A stretch of DNA of 64,000 bases from Arthrobacter sp. KBS0702 (GTDB lineage Bacteria; Actinomycetota; Actinomycetes; Actinomycetales; Micrococcaceae). The notes under the pieces were generated by a model. That model was given only the letters and a program-made list of their open reading frames with translations. It had not been told where the DNA came from and ran no database searches. How positions within the stretch are numbered: the first letter of the stretch is position 1; the number at the start of each line of letters is the position of its first letter. Positions 51,505 to 58,403 of this stretch are shown one piece after another. A program made the translations under genes and the position numbers. The DNA lies in the NCBI RefSeq assembly GCF_005937985.2, contig NZ_CP042172.1, positions 186,001 through 250,000 of the forward strand. Reading direction: 5' to 3'.

Positions 51505-52431
51505 CTAGTCGCCGTCGACCGTGACAATGATCTTGCCGCGGGTGTGCCCCTCCATGTTGAGCCGGAAGGCATCGGCAGCCTGGGCCAGCGGGTAGGCGCG
51601 CGCCACCTCAACCCTCAGCTTGCGCTCGTCGACCAGGGTGGCGAGCTCCTGCAGCTCGGAGCCAACCGGGTTCACCCACATCCAGGTGCCGCCGTGCTGC
51701 TCCACCTCGCTGTCCGCGATGGAGGCGTGCCGGCCGCCGTCGGCCAGCACGGTCAGGGTGGCTTCGAGGTCGCCGCCCACGAAGTCCGCCACGACGTCGA
51801 CGCCGTCCGGACGTAGGGCCCGCACCCGCTCGGCGAGCCCGTCGCCGTAGCTGACGGGTTCGGCCCCGAGCGACCTGAGGAAGTCGTGGTTCTTTTCGGA
51901 GGCGGTCGCGATCACGCTGGCGCCGAGGGCCGCGGCGATCTGGATTCCCAGCGACCCGACGCCGCCGGCGCCGCCATGGATCAGCACCGTCTCGCCCGCT
52001 TTGACGCCCAAGCGGGTGAGGACCTGGTAGGCGGTCAATCCCGCCAGGGGAAGGCCGGCGGATTCGTTCCAGCCCAGCGACGCGGGCTTGCGGGCCAGGA
52101 GCCGTTCCGGCAGGGCGATGTATTCGGCGAAGCTTCCGCCGTGGACGTAGTCCTTGCGGCCGTAGGAAATGACCTCGTCCCCGGCCTCGAAGTGCGGCGC
52201 GTCGATGCCCACGGACTCGACCACCCCGGCCACATCCCAGCCGGGAATCGCAGGGAACTGCAGATCCATGGCCGCATCGAGGTAGCCGGCCATGATCTTC
52301 CAGTCCACCGGGTTTACCGACGCCGCCTTGACCTTGACCAGGACCATGCCCGGCCCGACCTTCGGCAGGGGTTGCTCCGTCAACTCGAGGACGTCCGGGC
52401 TGCCGTATTCGCTGTAAGTGATTGCCTTCAT
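51505..52431 (-). CDS. NADP-dependent quinone oxidoreductase (zinc-free MDR family)
   Basis: 308-residue medium-chain dehydrogenase/reductase. The N-terminal GroES-like domain (about 1-120) starts MKAITYSEYGSPDVL and includes VNPVDWKIMAG; the Rossmann domain has VLIHGGAGGVGSLGIQIAA (about 142-160) and ends with EGHTRGKIIVTV, both typical of plant-type QOR/NADP-dependent oxidoreductases. No zinc ligands are seen. ATG 52431 begins the standard N-terminus; a GTG three codons upstream is possible. Its substrate is likely a quinone or enone. Confidence 0.9.
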   Translation of the reverse strand: MKAITYSEYGSPDVLELTEQPLPKVGPGMVLVKVKAASVNPVDWKIMAGYLDAAMDLQFPAIPGWDVAGVVESVGIDAPHFEAGDEVISYGRKDYVHGGSFAEYIALPERLLARKPASLGWNESAGLPLAGLTAYQVLTRLGVKAGETVLIHGGAGGVGSLGIQIAAALGASVIATASEKNHDFLRSLGAEPVSYGDGLAERVRALRPDGVDVVADFVGGDLEATLTVLADGGRHASIADSEVEQHGGTWMWVNPVGSELQELATLVDERKLRVEVARAYPLAQAADAFRLNMEGHTRGKIIVTVDGD

Positions 52432-52491
52432 GCAATCCACAACGGCTGCTTCGCGGGCGCTATTCCGCGGAGCGCCCGGGCGTGGGGCACC

Positions 52492-52908
52492 TCACCGGGC
52501 GGCGCCGAGCCCGGCCAGCTTCAGGATGAGCCCCAGCCCCTCGGGGGTGCCGGGCCAGTGCCGCGCCACGGCCTCCTCGCCCGCCCGGGCAACCACGGAG
52601 CGCAGCACCAGCGCGACGATGACGACGTCGTCCGCGTAGCCGATGACGGGCAGGAAATCGGGCACCAGGTCGATCGGCGAGAGCAGGTAGGCCAGCAGCA
52701 GGGCGAGCCGGACGCGGACCCCCACCGCCACCGTGCGGTCGGCCAGCAGCCGGCGGATCAGCCGCAGCAGGTCCGGCAGCAGCCGCAGGGCATCCTTCAT
52801 GGTGACGGTCTCGGGGTGCCGCCGTGCGTAGCCCCAGAGCAGCACCAGCAGCACGGCATACAGCAACAACAGGCCGCCGAGCACGCCGGCAGCGGTTTCC
52901 CAGGTCAT
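52492..52908 (-). CDS. DUF1232 (YkvA-like) membrane protein
   Basis: 138 residues: an N-terminal membrane helix (AAGVLGGLLLLYAVLLVLLWGY), a basic amphipathic stretch, then the DUF1232 hallmark LLAYLLSPIDLVPDFLPVIG and YADDVVIVALVL. The function is unknown. A TAACGT box lies 7 nt before ATG without a ribosome-binding site. It lies 33 bp downstream of the TetR gene on the same strand but seems to have its own promoter. Confidence 0.87.
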   Translation of the reverse strand: MTWETAAGVLGGLLLLYAVLLVLLWGYARRHPETVTMKDALRLLPDLLRLIRRLLADRTVAVGVRVRLALLLAYLLSPIDLVPDFLPVIGYADDVVIVALVLRSVVARAGEEAVARHWPGTPEGLGLILKLAGLGAAR

Positions 52909-52915
52909 AGGACCA

Positions 52916-52921
52916 ACGTTA
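52916..52921 (-). promoter_or_regulatory. -10 box TAACGT for a leaderless transcript
   Basis: On the minus strand TAACGT ends 7 nt before ATG 52908 of the DUF1232 gene. Confidence 0.5.
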
Positions 52922-52940
52922 CGTGGTGCCTAGCCGCTGC

Positions 52941-53591
52941 CTAGCCGCTGCCGAAGCCGACGCCGAAAGCGGTGCCGTACACGGTTCCCGGCAGCAGCGA
53001 CTGGGGCGGCAGCGGGCGCTCGGGCCGCTCGGCGCGGATGGCGTCTTCGAGCAGCGCGACCGGGCGGCGCCAGGCGTCCGAGCCGGCCTCCATGGTGTCC
53101 ACCACACCGATCAGCATGGCCAGCAGCCGGATCATGTCGGTCATCGAGATGTCGCTGCGCAGCGTGCCCTGGCCCTGGCCGCGGCCCAACAGCACGGCCA
53201 CCGACTCGATCAGGTCCCCGGTGATCCCGGTAAGCACACCGCGGCGGCCGGCCACCGCGCCGAGGAGGTTGGCTTCGTCGCTGGCCACCCCCATCAGTGC
53301 GTCGACCACGCGGAACAGGCCTTCCGTTGCGTCTTGGCCGGCCAGGGCCTCTTCGATGACCGGGTTGACCCGCAGTTTCAGCTGCTGGTGCAGGGCTGCG
53401 AGGACCAGCTCCTCTTTGTCGGCGAAGTTCCGGAACAGGGTTGCGGGGCCAACCCCGGCGGTGACCGCGATGGTCTGCAGCGGGACTTCGGGGCCGTGCT
53501 CGCGGAAGCATTGGCGGGCCGCGGCAATGATCTTATTCACGTTGCGCGCGGCGTCCGCGCGCAACGGCCTGCGGTCTACTCCCCGGTTCAT
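52941..53591 (-). CDS. TetR/AcrR family transcriptional regulator
   Basis: 216-residue TetR-type repressor. The helix-turn-helix spans about residues 14-60: RNVNKIIAAARQCFREHGPE then IAVTAGVGPATLFRNFADKEEL. The C-terminal ligand domain (about 80-200) is the SCO4008-type with DALMGVASDEANLLGAVAGR. ATG 53591 has a TACCCT box 6 nt upstream. Its target is unclear: a thiamine-binding protein gene diverges from it and a DUF1232 gene follows it. Confidence 0.88.
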   Translation of the reverse strand: MNRGVDRRPLRADAARNVNKIIAAARQCFREHGPEVPLQTIAVTAGVGPATLFRNFADKEELVLAALHQQLKLRVNPVIEEALAGQDATEGLFRVVDALMGVASDEANLLGAVAGRRGVLTGITGDLIESVAVLLGRGQGQGTLRSDISMTDMIRLLAMLIGVVDTMEAGSDAWRRPVALLEDAIRAERPERPLPPQSLLPGTVYGTAFGVGFGSG

Positions 53592-53597
53592 TTGCTC

Positions 53598-53603
53598 AGG
53601 GTA
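53598..53603 (-). promoter_or_regulatory. -10 box TACCCT for a leaderless transcript
   Basis: On the minus strand TACCCT ends 6 nt before ATG 53591 of the TetR gene. Confidence 0.55.
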
Positions 53604-53712
53604 GCAACGCGGAGGTGGAGGAAACCTGTTACCGGCGGGTACGCCGCTTTGTGACGTGTCAGGCCGCGGATCCGGCCCCGTACGACCCCGCGGGGCATGG
53701 CAGACTGGAGCC

Positions 53713-54039
53713 ATGTTGCTTGCATTTTCTGTCGCACCTTCAGGCCGCCCCGCCGACGCTCCCGCCGGATCCGACGCCGACGACGCCTCGGTCCACCACG
53801 CCGTTGCCGAGGCCGTCCGGATCGTCCGCGAATCCGGCCTGCCGAACCGGACAGACTCCATGTTCACCACGATCGAGGGGGAGTGGGACGAGGTGTTCGA
53901 CGTCGTGAAACGGGCCACCCACGCCGTGGGCCGCTACGGAAGCCGCGTCTCCCTGGTGATCAAGGCCGACATCCGCCCCGGCTACACGGGCGAACTGACC
54001 GGAAAGCTCGACCGGCTGGAGAAGGCCCTGGGCGAGTAG
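53713..54039 (+). CDS. Thiamine-binding protein (MTH1187/YkoF-like)
   Basis: 108-residue protein of the MTH1187 family (DUF77). The characteristic N-terminal LLAFSVAP, the central SMFTTIEGEWDEVFDVVKRA, and VSLVIKADIRPG are typical; members fold as ferredoxin-like dimers, and some bind thiamine. A CAGACT box 6 nt before ATG suggests a leaderless or near-leaderless transcript, although GGAG is also close (2 nt). It diverges from a TetR gene, which might regulate it. Confidence 0.85.
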   Translation: MLLAFSVAPSGRPADAPAGSDADDASVHHAVAEAVRIVRESGLPNRTDSMFTTIEGEWDEVFDVVKRATHAVGRYGSRVSLVIKADIRPGYTGELTGKLDRLEKALGE

Positions 54040-54136
54040 CCCGGGCGGCGGGGAGCTCGGCCTGGGCATCGGCGGTCGCGCCGGCCCTACCGCCCTGGCC
54101 CTACCGCACGGCGGGCCCAACTGGAAGACTGGCCGC

Positions 54137-54829
54137 ATGATCGAGCACCAGCCCACGTCCCGCTGGATCGCCGTCGAGGAGTACCTCTCCGGCGTCGTGG
54201 TCCGGCCCGATCAATCGCTGCGGCACGCGGTGGAAGCCGCCCTTGAGGCGGGGATGCCGCCCATCGAGGTCGCCCCGAACGCCGGCAAACTGCTTAAGCT
54301 GCTGGTCCGGCTCTCCGGCGCCCGCCGGGTCCTGGAGATCGGCACCCTGGCCGGGTTCAGCACCATCTGGATGGCCCAGGGCCTGCCCGACGGTGGCCGG
54401 ATCGTCACCTGCGAATACCTCCCCCGGCACGCCGAGGTGGCCCGCGCGAACCTCGACCGGGCCGGCCTGGGTCACCTCGTGGACGTGCGGGTGGGCGCTG
54501 CCCTGGACACGCTGCGCGAACTGGAAACCGAGGATGCCGGGCCCTTCGACTTCGTGTTCATCGACGCGGACAAGGAAAACAACCCGCAATACCTGGACTG
54601 GGCCATCCGGCTGGGCCGGCCCGGCACCACGGTGGTGATGGACAACGTGGTCTGGGAGGGCGCGGTGCTGGAACCGGCACTGGACCCCGTCAACGCCCCG
54701 GGGATCGTCGCGGCCCTGCAGATGATGGGGGGGGACCCGCGGCTGGACGCCACCGTGATCCAGACGGTCGGGTCGAAGGGCTGGGACGGCTTCGCGCTCG
54801 CCCTCGTGAGAGATAGCGCTGCGAGATAG
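54137..54829 (+). CDS. O-methyltransferase (family 3, SAM-dependent)
   Basis: 230-residue class I methyltransferase of the catechol/caffeoyl-CoA OMT type. The SAM-binding motif is VLEIGTLAGFSTIWMAQGL (about 69-87), and the metal/active-site region is DFVFIDADKENNPQYLDWA (about 141-159); VMDNVVWEG is also conserved. Substrate unknown. AAGACT lies 6 nt before ATG. A run of eight G (54727-54734) sits in the coding sequence near the end (codons for Met-Met-Gly-Gly-Asp). Confidence 0.88.
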   Translation: MIEHQPTSRWIAVEEYLSGVVVRPDQSLRHAVEAALEAGMPPIEVAPNAGKLLKLLVRLSGARRVLEIGTLAGFSTIWMAQGLPDGGRIVTCEYLPRHAEVARANLDRAGLGHLVDVRVGAALDTLRELETEDAGPFDFVFIDADKENNPQYLDWAIRLGRPGTTVVMDNVVWEGAVLEPALDPVNAPGIVAALQMMGGDPRLDATVIQTVGSKGWDGFALALVRDSAAR

Positions 54830-54900
54830 CGCTGTGAGGTGGCCTGTGAGATCGCGCAGTGACGGTGCAGACTGGCACCGCGGCGGCCCGGACCGCTCAA

Positions 54901-54920
54901 ATGCTAAGTATGCTTAGATT
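54901..54920. promoter_or_regulatory. Palindromic operator candidate CTAAGTATGCTTAG
   Basis: CTAAG (54904-54908) and CTTAG (54913-54917) flank TATG, within AATGCTAAGTATGCT, which matches the element at 22453-22467 in 14 of 15 positions. It lies about 80 bp upstream of the acyl-CoA dehydrogenase operon, where transcription should begin. Confidence 0.45.
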
Positions 54921-54998
54921 TACCCGGCGACGGCTTCGACCGACAGCCATTGAAACGACCAGCACCAGGCGCACTTCGCAAAGGACACAGGCCACCGA

Positions 54999-56075
54999 AT
55001 GAACGCGACCCAGGAGACCCGCCCTCCCCGCGCCGTGCGGATCAGCTCCACCCCGGATGAACTTGCCGGGCTCGGGCCGCTGCTGGAAACCGCCGCTGCC
55101 GGCGTAGGGGACGTCCCGGCCCTGCTGGCCCTTGCCAAAGATCTGGGGGAGACGGCCCCCAAGCCCGGTTCCGGCCGGACCGCTCTCCTCTGGGAGATCC
55201 TCGCCTCGGTCACCGCCGTCGACGTCGCCGCCGGCCGGATCCTGGAACCGCACCTCGACGCCGCCGCCATCCTCGCCCAGGCAGCGGGGGCCGGGGGCAC
55301 GGTCCCGTTCGACGGGACGTGGGGAGTCTTCGCCGCCGAGGCGCCGGGGCTGAAGCTGGACGCCAAGGAGGCAGGCGGCGCCGTCGTCCTCCAGGGATCC
55401 AAGCCATGGTGTTCGATCGCCCCGCAGCTCGACCATGCCGTGCTGACAGCGCACCTTGACGGCGGCGGCCGCGCCGCCTTCGCCGTCGACCTGCACGCCG
55501 CCGGGGTCAGCTTCGCGGACCCGCACTGGACCAGCCGGGGCCTGCGCGAAATCCCCAGCGGCACCGTGCACTTCGACGCCGTCCCGGCCGTGCCGCTCGG
55601 CGGCACCGGCTGGTACTACCAGCGTCCCGGCTTCGCCTGGGGCGGCATGGGGGTCGCTGCCTGCTGGCTCGGCGGCGCCGTCGCCGTGGCCCGCAGCTAC
55701 GCGGACGCGCTCAGGACGGCGGCCGACGGCGGCCGCGAACCGGACCAGCTGGCCCTCGCGCACCTCGGCGAAATCGACCGCACGCTCTCCGGCCTCCTGC
55801 ACTACCTCGCCATGACCGCAGCCCGGATCGACGCCGGGGAACTCTCCGGACCCGGCGCATGGAGCGAGGCGCTGCGCGTCCGCGGCAGCGTGGCCGCCGC
55901 CGTCGACCGCATCCAGGCGCTGGTGGGCCAAAACCTCGGGCCCGGCCCGCTGGCTTTCGACGAACCCTACGCCAAACGCATAGCCGACCTCTCGCTCTAC
56001 GTCCGCCAGCACCACGCCATGCGCGACGACGCCCAACTCGGCGCCCTGACCTTCAAGGGGGACCACCCATGGTGA
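54999..56075 (+). CDS. Acyl-CoA dehydrogenase homologue
   Basis: 358 residues of the acyl-CoA dehydrogenase fold but shorter than most (about 380). It has the mid-domain signature KLDAKEAGGAVVLQGSKPWC and SFADPHWTSRGLREIPSGTV, where FAD-binding strands lie, and a C-terminal helical bundle. The usual catalytic Glu motif of short-chain enzymes is not clearly seen, so activity on acyl-CoA is not certain. An AAGGA lies about 13 nt before ATG 54999. The stop overlaps the next gene by 7 nt. It is the first gene of a coupled operon with a PIG-L/methyltransferase fusion and a glycosyltransferase. Confidence 0.78.
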   Translation: MNATQETRPPRAVRISSTPDELAGLGPLLETAAAGVGDVPALLALAKDLGETAPKPGSGRTALLWEILASVTAVDVAAGRILEPHLDAAAILAQAAGAGGTVPFDGTWGVFAAEAPGLKLDAKEAGGAVVLQGSKPWCSIAPQLDHAVLTAHLDGGGRAAFAVDLHAAGVSFADPHWTSRGLREIPSGTVHFDAVPAVPLGGTGWYYQRPGFAWGGMGVAACWLGGAVAVARSYADALRTAADGGREPDQLALAHLGEIDRTLSGLLHYLAMTAARIDAGELSGPGAWSEALRVRGSVAAAVDRIQALVGQNLGPGPLAFDEPYAKRIADLSLYVRQHHAMRDDAQLGALTFKGDHPW

Positions 56076-57448
56076 GCTTCACGCACAACGACGCCGGGAC
56101 GCCCGAGGCCGACTGGGCACGCAGCGGCGTGGCAACCCTGCCGGAACTGCCGCTGGACGCCGCGGAACTCGCCGCCACGGCGTTCATCGTCCTGGCCGCC
56201 CACCCCGACGACGAATCCCTGGGCGCCGGCGGACTGATGGCCCGGCTGCACGGGTTTGGCGCCGAGGTGCGGGTACTGCTGTGCACGGCCGGGGAGGCCT
56301 CGCACCCCGAGTCGCCCAGCACCACGCCCGAACGGCTGTCCGCCCTGCGGCTGCGGGAGTTCGACAGTGCGCTGGGCCGGCTCGTCCCGGACGCCGAGTG
56401 GCGGTACCTCGGGCTGCCGGACGGAAAGCTTTCCGGGCGACGGGAGCAGGTCCTGGCCGCCATCCGCGAGGCTGCGGCCGCGACCGGCCGGCCGGCGGAC
56501 CGGATCGTCCTCGTGGCGCCATACCGGCACGACGGCCACACCGACCACGACGCGCTGGGCGCAGCGGCGGCCGAGGCAGCCGCCTCAGCCGGGTACGGGC
56601 TGCTGGAGTACCCGGTCTGGTACTGGCTCTGGGCCGGCCCCGGGGACCCGGCCTGGCAGCCGTGGCTGCGGCTCCCGCTGACCCCGGCCGAGGAGCAGGC
56701 CAAGGCGCAGGCAATGGCGGCGCACACCTCGCAGGTCCGGGCACTGTCGGACCAACCGGGGGACGAAGTGCTGCTCCCGCCCGCGTTCCTGGAACACTTC
56801 TCCCGGCACTGGGAAACCTTCGCCTGGCGGGCGCCCGCTCCGGCCGCGGGCAACCGCCCGGGCTATGCCGCGGCCGACGCCGAGGGGCTCTTCGACGCCG
56901 TCCACGCCCGGGACGAGGACCCCTGGGACTACACCACCAGCTGGTATGAGCACCGCAAGCGCGCGCTCACGCTCGCGGCGCTGCCCGCCCGGAGTTTCAC
57001 CGCCGGGCTTGAGATCGGCTGCTCGATCGGCACCCTCAGCGTCGAACTCGCTGAACGGTGCCGGAGCTTCCTGGCCGTCGACGCGAGCAGCGCCGCCCTG
57101 GCGCACGCCGCCCGGCGGCTCGCGCACCTGCCCGACGCGCGGACCAGCCACCTCACTGTTCCGCAGGACTGGCCGGAGGGGGCCTTTGACCTGATCGTGG
57201 TGTCCGAGGTGGGCTACTACCTCTCGCCCGAGGAACTGGCCGCGCTGTTCGACCGGGTCGAAGATGCCCTGCTGCCCGGCGGCGTCCTGGCGCTTTGTCA
57301 CTGGCGGCACCCGATCGACGGCTGGGAACTCGACGGCGACACCGTCCACGCCGCGGCCCGCCGGCAGCTTCGCTGGGCCGACGCCGGCCTCTACCGGGAG
57401 CGCGACTTCGTGCTGGAAATCCTCCGCGCCCCGGAGCCGCTCCCGTGA
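56069..57448 (+). CDS. PIG-L deacetylase fused to a NodS-like SAM methyltransferase
   Basis: 459-residue bifunctional protein. Residues about 1-240 are a PIG-L-type zinc deacetylase (LAAHPDDESLGAGGLMARLH, with AHPDDE the metal and catalytic motif; HTDHDALG with the later His). Residues about 275-459 are a class I methyltransferase of the NodS type: WDYTTSWYEHRKRALTLAAL, then LEIGCSIGTLSVELAERC (SAM site) and VVSEVGYYLSPEEL. PIG-L enzymes remove acetyl from N-acetylglucosamine-like sugars; NodS methylates the resulting amine in Nod factors. Order deacetylation-methylation on one chain is therefore coherent, but the substrate is unknown. ATG 56069 overlaps the preceding gene by 7 nt. Confidence 0.85.
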   Translation: MVSFTHNDAGTPEADWARSGVATLPELPLDAAELAATAFIVLAAHPDDESLGAGGLMARLHGFGAEVRVLLCTAGEASHPESPSTTPERLSALRLREFDSALGRLVPDAEWRYLGLPDGKLSGRREQVLAAIREAAAATGRPADRIVLVAPYRHDGHTDHDALGAAAAEAAASAGYGLLEYPVWYWLWAGPGDPAWQPWLRLPLTPAEEQAKAQAMAAHTSQVRALSDQPGDEVLLPPAFLEHFSRHWETFAWRAPAPAAGNRPGYAAADAEGLFDAVHARDEDPWDYTTSWYEHRKRALTLAALPARSFTAGLEIGCSIGTLSVELAERCRSFLAVDASSAALAHAARRLAHLPDARTSHLTVPQDWPEGAFDLIVVSEVGYYLSPEELAALFDRVEDALLPGGVLALCHWRHPIDGWELDGDTVHAAARRQLRWADAGLYRERDFVLEILRAPEPLP

Positions 57449-58248
57449 GCGGTCCGTCCGCGGCGGCCAGGACCCCGTCGCGGCGGCCCGGCATCGACGC
57501 CGTCGCCGTGGTCATGCCTGCCCACAACGAGGACCAGCACATCGGGCGGGCGCTGCGGGCGGTGCAGCGCGCTGCCGACGAGCTGCAGCGCCAGCGGCCC
57601 GAGATCGCCGTTTGCGTCACGGTGGTTCTGGACAGCTGCACCGACAGCACCGCCGCGATCACCGCCGGATACGTCGACGCCGACCCGCGCTTCAGTGCAC
57701 TCGAGGTCCGGCTGCGCAGCGCCGGCGCGAGCCGGGCGGCGGGTGTCCGCAGCGCCGTGCTTGGCGGCCGTCGGGCCCCGGGTCAGCGTTCCGGGCCGGC
57801 GCCGTGGCCGGGCCGGACCTGGCTGGCCAACACCGATGCCGATTCCCAGGTTCCGGAGAACTGGCTGGTCCGGCAGCTCGAGTTCGCCGAGGCGGGCGCC
57901 GACGCGGTGCTGGGCTCGGTGGAACCGGACCCCGTGGGCATGGATCCGGAACTGCTGCGCCGCTGGCTGGAGCGCCACCCGTTCGAGGAGAACCACCCGC
58001 ACATCTACGGCGCCAACTTCGGCGTCCGGGCCTCCGCCTACCTGGCCGCCGGCGGCTTCTCCAAACAGGAATCGCATGAGGACCGCACGCTCGTCCAGGG
58101 CCTGCGCAGCCTCGCCTTCACCGTCCTCGCCACGGACAGCATGCGGGTGCTGACCTCCGGGCGGACCCAGTCGCGGGCGCCCCAGGGCTTCGGTGCGTAC
58201 CTGCGTTCGCTCGGCCGGCAGCGGCCGCCTGCCGCCACCGGCAACTGA
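57445..58248 (+). CDS. Family 2 glycosyltransferase
   Basis: 267-residue GT-A fold glycosyltransferase. The N-terminal VVMPAHNEDQHIGRAL (about 22-37), the donor motif WLANTDADSQVPENWL (about 128-143, with DAD as the metal-binding DxD), and NFGVRASAYLAAGGFSKQ are as in family GT2. There is no membrane segment. GTG 57445 overlaps the upstream stop by four bases. It is the last gene of the operon; the acceptor and donor sugars are unknown. It would build or extend the glycan that the PIG-L/NodS protein modifies. Confidence 0.87.
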   Translation: MSGPSAAARTPSRRPGIDAVAVVMPAHNEDQHIGRALRAVQRAADELQRQRPEIAVCVTVVLDSCTDSTAAITAGYVDADPRFSALEVRLRSAGASRAAGVRSAVLGGRRAPGQRSGPAPWPGRTWLANTDADSQVPENWLVRQLEFAEAGADAVLGSVEPDPVGMDPELLRRWLERHPFEENHPHIYGANFGVRASAYLAAGGFSKQESHEDRTLVQGLRSLAFTVLATDSMRVLTSGRTQSRAPQGFGAYLRSLGRQRPPAATGN

Positions 58249-58298
58249 GGCAGGGCCCGGCAATCGAACCGGTGGGGCGTAACCGCCGGCGGCCCCCG

Positions 58299-58314
58299 GT
58301 GACCTTTGGCCCTA
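58299..58314. promoter_or_regulatory. DevR/DosR-like box GTGACCTTTGGCCCTA
   Basis: The 16-mer matches the form GGGACCTTNGGCCCTA that I recall for DevR/DosR-type boxes in actinobacteria at every position but the second. It lies about 100 bp upstream of a P-type ATPase gene and in the same cluster as PEP synthase and another P-type ATPase, all typical members of DevR-controlled islands. I cannot verify the consensus here, so this is a candidate only. Confidence 0.45.
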
Positions 58315-58403
58315 ACCAGCGGCGCTGCGCCGGAGCATCCTCGGAGGCATGACGCACCTGGGCAGTGCCGGGGTTAGGTGCTGCGCATGACGGGCGGCGG
58401 AGG

